Shown in pieces: positions 36,331-45,567 of a stretch of 62,267 nt of DNA. The notes under the pieces are model-generated. The model was not told the origin of the DNA. It ran no database searches and was given only the letters and a program-made list of their open reading frames with translations. The stretch covers positions 1-62,267 of the forward strand of contig JAUXXF010000011.1 in the NCBI GenBank assembly GCA_030681135.1. The letters are read 5' to 3'. Both the position numbers and the translations under genes were made by a program. This DNA comes from Chlamydiales bacterium (GTDB lineage Bacteria > Chlamydiota > Chlamydiia > Chlamydiales > SM23-39). The number at the start of each line of letters is the position of its first letter. Position 1 is the stretch's first letter.

Positions 36331-36960
36331 ATGTTTGAAGATTTGCCGGCACTGATGCCGATCCAGTTTTTTGGCTTAGTCTCCGATTTGATGTACGTGA
36401 AAGAGGGCCTTAAAACGAATAAGCTCTACCTTCTTCCTTCTACAGCAGATTGTTTGGATGAAGAGTCGTTTGCTGATGTATATGCTGGATGGAATGAGGA
36501 AAAGTTTTGTGTTCACATCGAAGCATTTGTCCCTTTTCAAGGAATTGGAGAAGCGGATTTTCGCCAAGGCGATAGCATTGAGCTTTTTATCGATACGCGG
36601 GATGGAAAAAATAAACCTGCGGTGTCGAAATTTTGTCACCATTTTGTTTTTTTTCCTATGCTGCATCAAGGATATTCAGGAAGGGAGATCTCTCGATTTC
36701 GAAATGAGGATACGCATCGTCTTTGCTCGGCTGAGGATTTAGAAGTGACAGCAGATTTACACAAAGAGAGCTACTCTTTATCTATAGAAATTCCTTCTCA
36801 TTGCTTATTTGGCTATGAACCATTTAGCTTTAGTAGGTTAGGGTTTACTTATCGGCTGAATCGAACGGGAGGGCCTCCGCAGCATTTTTCCGTTTCTTCG
36901 CGAAGTTATGCCATTGAACAACATCCAGCCCTTTGGGCTACGCTAAAATTAGAGCAATAG
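36331..36960 (+). CDS. CBM9-like beta-sandwich protein
   Basis: 209 residues. A segment of alternating strands contains GDSIELFIDTRDGKNKPAVSKFCHHFVFFP (here broken as GDSIELFIDTRD and then KFCHHFVFFP), which matches the core of carbohydrate-binding family 9-like domains found in many bacterial proteins. There is no signal peptide, so a cytoplasmic role is more likely than glycan binding outside the cell. It sits in a tight operon between the SurA-like gene and gcvH. The function is not known. Confidence 0.6.
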   Translation: MFEDLPALMPIQFFGLVSDLMYVKEGLKTNKLYLLPSTADCLDEESFADVYAGWNEEKFCVHIEAFVPFQGIGEADFRQGDSIELFIDTRDGKNKPAVSKFCHHFVFFPMLHQGYSGREISRFRNEDTHRLCSAEDLEVTADLHKESYSLSIEIPSHCLFGYEPFSFSRLGFTYRLNRTGGPPQHFSVSSRSYAIEQHPALWATLKLEQ

Positions 36961-36968
36961 GGGTTACT

Positions 36969-37271
36969 ATGTCTCATGAATGGATTCGGGTGGAAGAGAA
37001 TATAGGAACTGTAGGGATCTCTGACCATGCGCAAAAAGAGTTAGGGGAGATTGTCTACATTGAGCTTCCTCAGATAGGACAACTTGTGAAAGAGGGGGAA
37101 GAGGTCTGTGTGCTTGAATCGACAAAAGCGGCAGCTGATGTTTATTCTCCAGCTTCAGGCAAGGTCATCGCCGTCAATGAAAGTGTAAGACAAACTCCTT
37201 CCTTAATCAATCGGGCCGCTGAGTCGAGTGGTTGGCTTTATAAAATAGAATTATTGGTTGATCCTGAATAG
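36969..37271 (+). CDS. gcvH: Glycine cleavage H-like lipoyl carrier protein
   Basis: 100 residues from the ATG at 36969 (GGGG five bases upstream). It has the HEWIRVEENIGTVGISDHAQKELGEIVYIELP opening of GcvH (as HEWIRVEENIGTVGI and then ELGEIVYIELP) and the lipoyl site Lys in LESTKAAADVYSP. It is shorter than the usual ~125 residues at the C-terminus. No other glycine cleavage genes (gcvP, gcvT) are in the window, as in other chlamydiae, so it probably serves as a lipoyl donor or carrier. The likely partner is LplA at 29805. Confidence 0.93.
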   Translation: MSHEWIRVEENIGTVGISDHAQKELGEIVYIELPQIGQLVKEGEEVCVLESTKAAADVYSPASGKVIAVNESVRQTPSLINRAAESSGWLYKIELLVDPE

Positions 37272-40200
37272 GTACCGGTTACTTGTTTTTTTTCTCCTTA
37301 CAGCATGGATGTTTGTTTTTGGAGCGAGCATCTTTCACGCCCTTTTGCATCAATTGATTTCTTGTAGCGTCAAAGTAGCTTCTGGGGGGCAGTTTACCTA
37401 CAAGGCTGTTGAATGGCGCTCTGGTAACCTCGTGTTTTTAGATGTGCTATTTTCTCAAGGTGTCTCCTCTGACATGAATGTTGAAATCAAAGCCCCTTCT
37501 ATACAAGTGACCATTTCACCTTTTTCATGGGTGTGTTTTTTAGACATCAAAAGCCCTACGATTGCCATTCATGGTGAACCAACTTTTGGCTTCAATGCGG
37601 TGAATGCAAATGGAGGTCGCTGGATTGATTGGCGCTGGAAAGTCACAGATGCTTTGCTCAATTGGCCTGCCATGAAGATGCAGGCACGCGTTGTCGGAGA
37701 GAAACTGGCGCCGCGGCAAGTGGGGCGCTTTTCGTTAGAAAGCGGAGTTTCTCATGTTCAGTTAGAAATGTTCCAAGAGCAGCAAGCAATCAAGTTTGAT
37801 GCTTGTTTATCGAATATTCAGGCGCTTCAGCTTCAACCTTGGCTAAAACTTTTAGGGTACGATATTCAGTTGCAAGAGGGGATAGTCGATGGGCGAATTT
37901 ACTTTGAGTCTTTGAAAGGATTAAAAGGTTCTGCGTATTTGGAGTTTTCTGGGCTCGCTGCTCAAGCATATGGAGCGGATATTGGAGCTACAAATGCTCT
38001 TCTCGATTGGGAAAGCGGTCGTATTCGATGCGAGTGTTCCAGCGGTTTTTGGAAGCTGCAAGGACGTGGATTTACAGACATAGAAGGCCAGATCTCTTAT
38101 TATTCTGATTTAGGAGCGAAAGGGGAGGTTAAAGCGTTAGGCCAAATGGATGAAGAGAGCTCTCCTGTAGCAGCCTCTCTTAAAGGCTTTTGGTCCTCCT
38201 ATGGAAAGCCTTGGCTTGAAGTGGAGTGTCTCTTTCCCGGAGGGCAGTGCTTAGTCAATTCAGATTTTACGAATTGGACAGTGGCGGCGCAGCATATAGG
38301 ACCTTTTTGGGGAAATTTTGTAAAACAATTTGTTCCTATTGATTGGTTGCATTCATGGATATGGGATAAGGGAGACGTTTCTTGTCTTGTTCACGGCTCT
38401 TCACATCTCCTCAATCTAGAAAACCTGGAAGCATCAGAGCTCAAAGTGTCCAATGAAGGGGTGGTTATTGGCTGTGAGAAAGCAACCTTACATTTTGCTT
38501 CGGAACATCAGGAGGGAGCTTTTTCGATTGATGGACTTTTTGGGGAAGGTCAGCTTTGGTCTGGGGAAAGTGTTCGAATAGCCGAAGTGGGGCTGTCTGG
38601 ACAGATCGACGCAGGTCGAATGATCTCCCATTGGCAGGGTCCTGAAGGAAAACATCCTTTGAGCTTGCAGCTTGACCGACAAGATCATACCTACTTTCTT
38701 TCCTTTGAGGGAGAAAAGTGGGCCTATTCCGACCAGATTTGTTTAGACCGGCTAATAGGGCATGTAACGATAGAACCCAATAGCTGGACAATTGATTATG
38801 CCCATGCGGACCTCATGATTGGTGAGCAAAATCTGCAGCTGGAGGTTGCTCAAGGAATGAAACAAGAAGGGACGCTTTCTTTTGACGTGCGAGCAAGGCA
38901 AGGATATTGGGACCTGCTGAGATTGGTGGGAGAAGAGCGAGAAGGAAAGGTCCTTTTTGACCCTCAAAGAACACAATTTTTGGGTTCTTTTTTACAAATT
39001 TCTCCCTGTTTTTGGAAAAATCCTCAAGAGGTTTCTCTTCATTTGGAGCTACCCTGGTCCCATATGCTCCTCTTGGATCCTATAGCTCAAACGTTAGGAG
39101 TTTCGATTCCTCCAGCCATGAAGAAAAATCTGTCAGGATTTATCCAGTTCGATATTGACTATCAAAAAGAGCAGCGCTTTGCGGTAGATATGAAAGGGGA
39201 TAAGTTCCTCTGGCAAGATCAGGCCTATCCCTGGAAGCTTAAGACAAAGAGGCTTGTAAAAAACTGGCAGATGGAGTTTGCCTTGGAAGACAAAAGCTCC
39301 CTGTCTTGCTTTTTGGAGTTGGATCAGGCTCTCTGGGTCTTGAAAGAGGGTAAAGGAAGTTTCTTTGATCAGATGTCCTGCGATTTTTACGGACATTGTG
39401 ACTCTTTAGGCAGAGGTCAGCTCGTCTTTACCGAGTGTGCAATCAATCCTTGTTATTTTTTGACCCTTCCCTGGAGCAGTAACATGCAGGGCAGAGGATG
39501 CGTGACCTTTGATCTTTCTTCTTTAGACTATGAGATCGATTTTGATGTGCGCGAAGCTAAAGTTCAAGCGGGCCTTTTTCAATATGAGCATAAAAAGCCC
39601 GTGCACGCTTTTTTTGCTCCTTCAAAAGGACTGATGATTCAAGGGATTGATGGTCATATCAATATAGCTCATCAATATGTTGGTGAATGTCAGATCAATT
39701 TATTGCATTTAGATCCTTCGCGCACAACCTGGTTTTTAACTCATGCCCATGTTCATTGTCCCGGAGAGATGGGCGCCATTTTGCATCAAGCTTATCCGGA
39801 AATGCCGTATATAAATACTCATCAAGAATTGGATTTTATTGGAGATATTCAATGTTCCTCGGATTTATCCAAAGTATCTTGTTTTATTAAAGATGGTTTT
39901 TTTCTGATTGCAGAGAAGATGCGCCATGTACAGAACGTTTCTTTGGATGTTGATGAAAAGAAAATTCTTTGCGACGTTGACTATGTGTATCAAAATCACC
40001 CTTTACATCTCTGTTTGGCCGTAGAGAAAAGCCCTGCTTTTTCAGGATGTTTGACAATTGAAGATCAAGAATATCTCCGTTCAGAAGAGGAAAATCCTCT
40101 GACTGTTGGTTGGAGTTATGATCCATACGAGGGTCTTCTTGTCGACTCGATCAAAGGAAGCCTTGGGGGGATGGAGGCTTGCTTTTATTTGGAGAAAATG

Positions 40201-41070
40201 GATGACTACTCCCACTTAATCGGCAGTGCGTCGTTTGATTTTCATAAGCTTTCCAAGTGGGCGCCTCCCAGTCTTGCGGAAGTATTTACAGAACTGGATA
40301 TGGGCAAGGGCTATCAGCTGAGAGGTCGGCTGCAAATGGATCGAAAAGACCTGTCGCGCCTATTTTTTCAAGGGACTTTCAGTGGGAAGCGAATTGAACT
40401 ACTTGGATTTGAATTCCGCAGCTTTTTATCGCATATGGACATAAAACCTGAAGAAATCAAGATTGACGGGATCAAAATCAGCGATTCAGCTGGTTTTTTT
40501 GCTGTTGATCATTTGGTCTTGAAAGAAGGGCCCATATGGACATTTACCATTCCTTTACTGTTTATCTCTGAATTTAGACCCACAATGCTAAAAAGTGCGA
40601 AAGGAGATCCGGGACAGATTAGCCCTTTAGTGATCCGCTCGATGACCTTTCGTGAACTCCAAGGAGCGTTAGATTCTAAACAGACGTATACATCCCATGG
40701 GGAGCTTCATTTTATTAATTCTTATAAAAGAGAGCGGACTATTTTTGACATTCCCTCTGAGATTTTAGGTCGCATTATTGGCCTAGATCTTGAGCTGTTA
40801 ATTCCCGTGTGCGGCACAGTGCGCTATGTTCTAAAAGATGGAGCTCTAAGAATTGCAGCTCTAGAAGATGCTTATAGCGAAGGGGGGCGGTCCCAATTTT
40901 TCTTCGTAGAGGATGGCTCTTTTCCAAGCCTCGATCTGGAGGGAAACCTACATATTCAAGTGGCCATGAAGCAATATGTCTTATTTAAGCTGACAGAAGG
41001 CTTTAGTATCTTTGTGGATGGAAAGCTCAACCGTCCGCAGTATCATTTGCAGAAAAAGCGATCGTTTTGA
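37258..41070 (+). CDS. Giant AsmA/TamB/YhdP-like envelope protein
   Basis: 1270 residues. An N-terminal membrane segment (LLVFFLLTAWMFVFGASIF) anchors a very long protein dominated by amphipathic beta strands with repeating 'G.....g....dG...' phrases. The C-terminal end (residues about 1130-1270) has the compact end seen in AsmA-type proteins (DGALRIAALEDAYSEGG). Such repeating beta-groove proteins move lipids between inner and outer membranes in other Gram-negative bacteria. The start is a TTG that overlaps gcvH by 14 bases; an ATG 17 codons in is an alternative. Family assignment is by fold pattern only. It is the last large gene of the operon before the comF-like gene. Confidence 0.6.
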   Translation: MILNRYRLLVFFLLTAWMFVFGASIFHALLHQLISCSVKVASGGQFTYKAVEWRSGNLVFLDVLFSQGVSSDMNVEIKAPSIQVTISPFSWVCFLDIKSPTIAIHGEPTFGFNAVNANGGRWIDWRWKVTDALLNWPAMKMQARVVGEKLAPRQVGRFSLESGVSHVQLEMFQEQQAIKFDACLSNIQALQLQPWLKLLGYDIQLQEGIVDGRIYFESLKGLKGSAYLEFSGLAAQAYGADIGATNALLDWESGRIRCECSSGFWKLQGRGFTDIEGQISYYSDLGAKGEVKALGQMDEESSPVAASLKGFWSSYGKPWLEVECLFPGGQCLVNSDFTNWTVAAQHIGPFWGNFVKQFVPIDWLHSWIWDKGDVSCLVHGSSHLLNLENLEASELKVSNEGVVIGCEKATLHFASEHQEGAFSIDGLFGEGQLWSGESVRIAEVGLSGQIDAGRMISHWQGPEGKHPLSLQLDRQDHTYFLSFEGEKWAYSDQICLDRLIGHVTIEPNSWTIDYAHADLMIGEQNLQLEVAQGMKQEGTLSFDVRARQGYWDLLRLVGEEREGKVLFDPQRTQFLGSFLQISPCFWKNPQEVSLHLELPWSHMLLLDPIAQTLGVSIPPAMKKNLSGFIQFDIDYQKEQRFAVDMKGDKFLWQDQAYPWKLKTKRLVKNWQMEFALEDKSSLSCFLELDQALWVLKEGKGSFFDQMSCDFYGHCDSLGRGQLVFTECAINPCYFLTLPWSSNMQGRGCVTFDLSSLDYEIDFDVREAKVQAGLFQYEHKKPVHAFFAPSKGLMIQGIDGHINIAHQYVGECQINLLHLDPSRTTWFLTHAHVHCPGEMGAILHQAYPEMPYINTHQELDFIGDIQCSSDLSKVSCFIKDGFFLIAEKMRHVQNVSLDVDEKKILCDVDYVYQNHPLHLCLAVEKSPAFSGCLTIEDQEYLRSEEENPLTVGWSYDPYEGLLVDSIKGSLGGMEACFYLEKMDDYSHLIGSASFDFHKLSKWAPPSLAEVFTELDMGKGYQLRGRLQMDRKDLSRLFFQGTFSGKRIELLGFEFRSFLSHMDIKPEEIKIDGIKISDSAGFFAVDHLVLKEGPIWTFTIPLLFISEFRPTMLKSAKGDPGQISPLVIRSMTFRELQGALDSKQTYTSHGELHFINSYKRERTIFDIPSEILGRIIGLDLELLIPVCGTVRYVLKDGALRIAALEDAYSEGGRSQFFFVEDGSFPSLDLEGNLHIQVAMKQYVLFKLTEGFSIFVDGKLNRPQYHLQKKRSF

Positions 41071-41076
41071 AAACTC

Positions 41077-41766
41077 ATGAACCATCTTCGGCATCTCTCT
41101 GCTTCTCTTTTGAATCTGATTTTTCCTCCCATTTGTCGTTGCTGTAAGGATAGTTATGCAGACAAGTGGTTTTGTGATCCTTGTTGGCAGCTTTTAGCAT
41201 TTGGCTGTTGGTCGTCGAGGTGTCGTCATTGTTTTGAAGAAACTGAAAACCTATTATGCGACGTGTGTCGTAAACAGCCGCTTCTTTGCTTTCCTCGCGT
41301 GAGACTGTTTGACACTTCTCCCGCGGCCCATATTTTACGCCAACATCTCGAAGAGATTGAAGAGACTCTTGCAGCTATGGCCTTCGTGTTTTGGGATCAT
41401 TTGGAGCTCGCGCACCCAGATGTTGTGATGGCAGTGCCTGATGAGAAGGGAACTAATCATAGTTTTCAGATAGCGCGGTATTTAGCTAGGTTGTTCAATC
41501 GACCATGCATTCAGGGACTGAAGAGAGCTTATTCGGGATATTTAGAGCCTGATATGGTTCTTTCTTGCGCTACTGAGCCTGAACAGGTCATTCTTTTGCT
41601 CGATGTGGCAAGCTCGATCCCTTGGCTGCAAAAGGCTTCTTTAAAAGCTGCAGATTTTTTTCCGAAAAAGGCTTTTGTGATTTCAATGTTTGAATCCCCC
41701 CAGGAATCTGAGGGGAATATAGAGGTAACTTCTAGAAACCAAGGCCAACAGAGAGTTGAGCGATAG
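41077..41766 (+). CDS. ComF-like phosphoribosyltransferase with degraded PRPP loop
   Basis: 229 residues. The N-terminus has the ComF double zinc finger (CRCCKDSYADKWFCDPC and CRHCFEETENLLCDVC) and then a phosphoribosyltransferase-like fold (VVMAVPDEKGTNHSFQIARYLARLF). In active proteins the PRPP-binding loop reads like VLLVDDVVTTG; here the same position reads VILLLDVASSIPWLQ, with the second acidic residue and the TTG replaced. So it is probably not a working phosphoribosyltransferase. ComF is linked to DNA uptake and recombination in other bacteria. Its last 35 bases overlap the convergent outer-membrane gene. Confidence 0.75.
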   Translation: MNHLRHLSASLLNLIFPPICRCCKDSYADKWFCDPCWQLLAFGCWSSRCRHCFEETENLLCDVCRKQPLLCFPRVRLFDTSPAAHILRQHLEEIEETLAAMAFVFWDHLELAHPDVVMAVPDEKGTNHSFQIARYLARLFNRPCIQGLKRAYSGYLEPDMVLSCATEPEQVILLLDVASSIPWLQKASLKAADFFPKKAFVISMFESPQESEGNIEVTSRNQGQQRVER

Positions 41767-42385
41767 GTCCAGGTAGCTCGCCAACTTGCATGACAGAAAT
41801 AGCAGGCTGACTGACTTCAAACTCAAAAAAACTGCGCCAAGCTTGTTGTGTGTTGTGGTTCAGCTCATAGCCGATACAAGCTAGTGGGCTCAGTCCTACG
41901 AACGCACGCTTAGTATCTTCTGCTTCTGGGATGTTTTCATCAGCTGATATATACTGGTAAACGCCTCCCCAATTTAGGCCAGCTCCAAAGTAAAAGCTAG
42001 ATGTTCTATTGGGAGTGAGGTAGCGAAGAAATGTCATCTTAGGAAATGACCATTGGATGGATTCACTGCCCGTTTCTTCTTTTTTAGTCGACAGGCCAAC
42101 GGAAACGTCAATCGCTGAAACGGCTCCTCTTCGATAACCAACGCCTACTCCAGGGATAAGAGTTTTGTTGCTGACCGCAGCTGGATTTTCTAGGACCTCT
42201 GAGTTCGCAACATCCATTTTTACATACAGCAGGCCATTGCTTGACTGATGTTGCTTGGGAAGAGTTAAAGATTGCTCGGGAATCGCTGGTTTTAAAACGA
42301 GCGGTTCTTTTGCAGAAGATGTATCGATCGCAAAACAGCTAGCTGCGATGACTGTTAATAGTGAAGTTAGAATATGTTTTTTCAT
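41732..42385 (-). CDS. Small outer-membrane beta-barrel-like protein, tandem paralogue 1
   Basis: 217 residues. A signal peptide (MKKHILTSLLTVIAASCFA) is followed by a mature part with alternating aromatic strands. The last residue is Phe (LSVGLGF), the C-terminal signature recognised by outer-membrane insertion machinery. It is about half identical to the neighbouring gene, and both have the same ribosome site, GGAGGAATTATG with an AAAAA run, so the duplication included the 5' leader. A six-stranded or eight-stranded barrel is the likely fold. No ligand or porin function is evident. Confidence 0.75.
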   Translation of the reverse strand: MKKHILTSLLTVIAASCFAIDTSSAKEPLVLKPAIPEQSLTLPKQHQSSNGLLYVKMDVANSEVLENPAAVSNKTLIPGVGVGYRRGAVSAIDVSVGLSTKKEETGSESIQWSFPKMTFLRYLTPNRTSSFYFGAGLNWGGVYQYISADENIPEAEDTKRAFVGLSPLACIGYELNHNTQQAWRSFFEFEVSQPAISVMQVGELPGPIAQLSVGLGF

Positions 42386-42468
42386 AATTCCTCCGTAGTT
42401 TGTTGATTGTCCATCTTAAAATAAATGGATATATTTTTCTATTAAAATAATAATTTTGGTATTGGTTT

Positions 42469-43104
42469 TTAATAACCTAAAGCAATTGATAATTCAGCAA
42501 TAGGTCCTGGTAAATGGCCGGTTTTAGTCACAGCAAGAATTGGTTGGCTTACTTCTAGTTCAAGAAAGCTGCGCCAGCTGTTTTTGTCTTGGCGATTGAA
42601 TTCATAGCCTATGCGAGCGAGTGGACTGAGCCCTAAAAAAGATTGCCGCTGTTTTTGTAGATCGTTCGTCTTTTGTTTATGAGAAATTTCTCCCCAATTT
42701 AAACCGGCTCCAACATACAAGCTGGATGCTTTTTTAGGAGTGAGGTAACGCAAGAAAGCCATTTTAGGAAATGACCAGCAGTACATATCATAGGTCCCTT
42801 TATCTTTTTTGAGTGAGCCGCCAATAGAAATGTCAATTGCTGAAACAGTTCCTCTTCTATATCCAATTCCTAGACCAGGCATAAAGAGTGTATTATATGG
42901 CCACTGAGGAGTTTGTGTTACTTGCGTATCCGCAACGTCCATTTTTACATAGAGAAAGCCATCAATTGACTCAGGTTGTTTGTTAGGAGTTTTTGAAGCG
43001 ATGAGTCTTGATGATGTTAACGGTTCGATGACAGAAGATGTCTCGATGGCAAAACAGCTCGCTGCGAGCAGTGTTAGTAGTGAAGCTAGAATACATTTTT
43101 TCAT
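42469..43104 (-). CDS. Small outer-membrane beta-barrel-like protein, tandem paralogue 2
   Basis: 211 residues, a paralogue of the gene 83 bases downstream. It has a similar signal peptide (MKKCILASLLTLLAASCFA), the shared core phrases PGLGIGYRRGTVSAIDISIG and FPKMAFLRYLTPKKASSLYVGAGLNWG, and a terminal Tyr (LSIALGY). The ribosome site GGAGG, 5-6 bases before the ATG, is identical to that of the paralogue. The two have diverged in the middle loops, which suggests exposure to selection at the surface. No known chlamydial porin is matched. Confidence 0.75.
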   Translation of the reverse strand: MKKCILASLLTLLAASCFAIETSSVIEPLTSSRLIASKTPNKQPESIDGFLYVKMDVADTQVTQTPQWPYNTLFMPGLGIGYRRGTVSAIDISIGGSLKKDKGTYDMYCWSFPKMAFLRYLTPKKASSLYVGAGLNWGEISHKQKTNDLQKQRQSFLGLSPLARIGYEFNRQDKNSWRSFLELEVSQPILAVTKTGHLPGPIAELSIALGY

Positions 43105-43187
43105 AATTCCTCCGTAGGAATTATTGAGTTTAAAATGCGAGAAAATATATTTCTATTAAAAAACAAACTTTAATTGAAGATAGACTC

Positions 43188-44528
43188 TTAACTTTCTATA
43201 TTACGTCGAATCATTTGTATTTGACGTTGCAGCGTTTCATTGATTGGAATTTGATCGGAGATTTTTTTCCAAGCATGAAGGAGAGTGGAGTGGGCTTTGC
43301 CTCCAAAAGAAGCTGCAATTTTTGAGAGAGAATCGTCGATGAGTTCTTTAGCGAGGTACATAGCAACTTGTCTTGGGAGGGCGATTTCTTTCAGGCGCGA
43401 ATCTCCTTTGATTTCGCTGACTCTCACTTCAAAGACGGTAGCTACGCTTTTTAAAATCGTTTCGACGGAAACCTTACTCGTTGGCGCGCTGGATTGAAAC
43501 ATTTCGCCTAAAATGCGCTCTACGATGTCTTGATTGAGTTCAGCGGCCAGCATGCGCGAGTGGGCGCAAAGCCGGTTAATCGCTCCTTCAATTTGACGAA
43601 CGTTATTATAAATATGTTCAGCGATGAAAAAAGCGATCTGGCTTGGGATGGCAAGCCCTCTTCTTTCCGATTTGTCTTTGATGATGGCTACTCTGGTTTC
43701 TAAATCAGGTATGCCCATATGAGCGACAAGACCCCATTCCATACGAGCGATCATCCTTTCGGAGAGTTTAAGTTGTGAAGGAGGTTTATCACTCGTGATG
43801 ACGATTTGTTTATTTTGATGGATCAGCGTTTCGAAGGTGTTACAAAATTCTTCTTCAAAGTTTATTCGGTTTTGTAAAAATTGGATATCATCGATGAGAA
43901 GAAGATCAAGCGATCGGTAAAAACGTTTCATCTTATCGATCGATTTGTTGCGCAAATTATCTACGATTTCATTGATAAAGGCTTCCGTGGTGATCGCATG
44001 AATATTTGCTTTTTTGCTTTGGCCGTTTAGATAGTGACCAATGCTGTGCAAAAGATGCGTTTTGCCAAGACCTACGCCGCCATGGATAAAGAGGGGGTTG
44101 TAGGTCTTTCCTGGTCTTGAGGCGACACCGATGGCTGCCGATTTTACGAATTGATTAGAAGGCCCTTCGATGAAATTGTCAAACGTGTAGAGAGGATTGA
44201 GCTTCACTGTGTGATTTGTCGGCTCAAGCTGCTCTATTTCTACAAAAGGTAAAATAGTCGTCTCTTCTTTCTTAGATGCTCCGATGACAAAAGTGATCGC
44301 AGGATCTCCCAGGCGGCGTACAGGAAGAAATTCGCAAAGGACGTCCTTGAAATTATCGATGAGGTATTCTTGCACAAAAATATTGGGAACTTCCAATACC
44401 GTTTCATCGGGAGTTGATTGAACGACGGAGATTGGCGCGAGCCAATTTTCGAATTCCGCGCTCGAGCAGCGAGTTTGGACAAATTCGAGGAATTGTGTCC
44501 AGGGCGTTTTGATTTCACATTGTTGCAT
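43188..44528 (-). CDS. dnaA: Chromosomal replication initiator DnaA
   Basis: 446 residues. Domain I spans about 1-85. The AAA+ domain has Walker [12 protein letters not shown] (about 151) and Walker [10 protein letters not shown] (about 212). The C-terminal helix-turn-helix carries the DnaA signature [16 protein letters not shown]; the usual GGRDHST-type Asp is Ala here. Chlamydiae encode two DnaA proteins. Its position beside the CT274/CT273 homologues matches dnaA2 (CT275) as I remember it. It binds DnaA boxes and opens the origin. No clear origin is seen next to it. Confidence 0.93.
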   Translation of the reverse strand: MQQCEIKTPWTQFLEFVQTRCSSAEFENWLAPISVVQSTPDETVLEVPNIFVQEYLIDNFKDVLCEFLPVRRLGDPAITFVIGASKKEETTILPFVEIEQLEPTNHTVKLNPLYTFDNFIEGPSNQFVKSAAIGVASRPGKTYNPLFIHGGVGLGKTHLLHSIGHYLNGQSKKANIHAITTEAFINEIVDNLRNKSIDKMKRFYRSLDLLLIDDIQFLQNRINFEEEFCNTFETLIHQNKQIVITSDKPPSQLKLSERMIARMEWGLVAHMGIPDLETRVAIIKDKSERRGLAIPSQIAFFIAEHIYNNVRQIEGAINRLCAHSRMLAAELNQDIVERILGEMFQSSAPTSKVSVETILKSVATVFEVRVSEIKGDSRLKEIALPRQVAMYLAKELIDDSLSKIAASFGGKAHSTLLHAWKKISDQIPINETLQRQIQMIRRNIES

Positions 44529-45150
44529 GTCGATACTTTAGCAGTCTGAAAGCTGCTGCTGCAAGCAAAATTCCTAGGAATTTCATAGGAGTTAAGGCTC
44601 AAGGATTTTGGGAATTATTCGCTTGAAGGAATAAGTTCGATGCGGGTATAGTCTTCGCTTTTTAGTCACTTTTTCTTTGCTTCATTAAATTTTTTGAATC
44701 TCTTCCAGGTAGATGTCTCCTTGAGTTTTCTCTTGTTTGATATAGTCATTTAAATTCGGATTGATATGATAAAGAGGCTTGCAAATTTTATTTTCTGGAG
44801 AGAGGGACCATTGCCGGAGGCAGTGCGCGAGCGAAGGAAGAAAAAATTGCGCTAAGCCGACGTAACAAGATTTATACTTCGCTCACTTAGGTTGTGTGAA
44901 TTTTGGTGAGCATCTTTTTTGCTCCAGCGCATTGCTCGCTCTTGCAAACTCTCTCTAGTTTGCGGCGAGCTCCGTCATGCTACTGGAGCTAAAAAATCTG
45001 CTGCCAAACTGCAAATTATTTCTGATAGTTGGTATAAGTGGGCGCAGTATATCAATCCGAATTTAAATGACCATGTCTTTCTAAAGAGTGTCCGAGCTTG
45101 ATTGAGTCGTTTAATGCTTAAAGATTAGCGCAAAGTTCATGCATTAAAAT
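44529..45150. other. Gene-free gap upstream of dnaA filled with repeat remnants
   Basis: The first 110 bases are the dnaA leader. From 44745 to 45071 comes a mosaic of palindrome pieces (described separately). No protein-coding gene is convincing: the only frames are short and read across the repeats. The last 80 bases lead to the stop of the convergent-sided TPR gene. Confidence 0.6.
44745..45071. repeat. 327-bp mosaic of palindrome halves with 23-bp inverted ends
   Basis: The ends are perfect 23-bp inverted repeats, GTCATTTAAATTCGGATTGA... at 44745-44767 and its inverse at 45049-45071. Inside, 44797-44875 read on the minus strand matches the left half of the element at 26767 (GTCGGCTT, CTGCCTCCGGCAATGG). 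The part at 44874-45035 is a worn ~162-bp palindrome whose right end (GCCAAACTGCAAATTATTTC and on) matches the element at 4571. So pieces of two sequence families are joined within one inverted-repeat frame. Confidence 0.7.
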
Positions 45151-45567
45151 TTATTTCTGCTGAATAGGTGCAGCGTAAGCCAATAGGAGCGCTTTGGCTT
45201 CTTCAGAGATGGTTTTATTTGGTGATCTTTCGAGCTCTGTTGCTTGGGCGATCCCTTGTCTTTTATAGCCTAAGATAAATAGTGTCCTCGCGCGATTGAG
45301 CTGAGTTGTCACATGATGGGGTTCGAGTTTCAAAGCGCGGTCTAAATAATCGAGGGCTTTGAGTCCATTGCCCAATTGTAAGTGGATGGCTCCGATCATT
45401 TGTAGATCGTAGGGTTTTAGGGGATCTATAGTGACTAATGTTTCAAAAAAAGTCAGGGCGACATCGTAAATTCCTTGCTGCACATAACTATAGGCAACAG
45501 AGCGCAAATCATCGATCGCGGTTTGGTTCCATCCTAAAAGATCTTGCCAATTTATTTGAGCCATCAT
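45151..45567 (-). CDS. TPR protein, CT274-like
   Basis: 138 residues with two or three tetratricopeptide repeats: LRSVAYSYVQQGIYDVALTFFETLVTID, LQMIGAIHLQLGNGLKALDYLDRALKLEP and a following helix pair. The layout resembles SycD/LcrH-type type III secretion chaperones. The start ATG overlaps the upstream stop in a TAATG, so it is co-translated with the next gene. The pair next to dnaA corresponds to CT274-CT273 in C. trachomatis by gene order, as I remember it. The binding partner is unknown. Confidence 0.75.
   Translation of the reverse strand: MMAQINWQDLLGWNQTAIDDLRSVAYSYVQQGIYDVALTFFETLVTIDPLKPYDLQMIGAIHLQLGNGLKALDYLDRALKLEPHHVTTQLNRARTLFILGYKRQGIAQATELERSPNKTISEEAKALLLAYAAPIQQK

Noticed and set aside
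38465..38791. A 108-codon minus-strand frame inside the 1270-residue gene
   Set aside because: Antisense to a coding region with a consistent beta-strand pattern; no homology or ribosome site.
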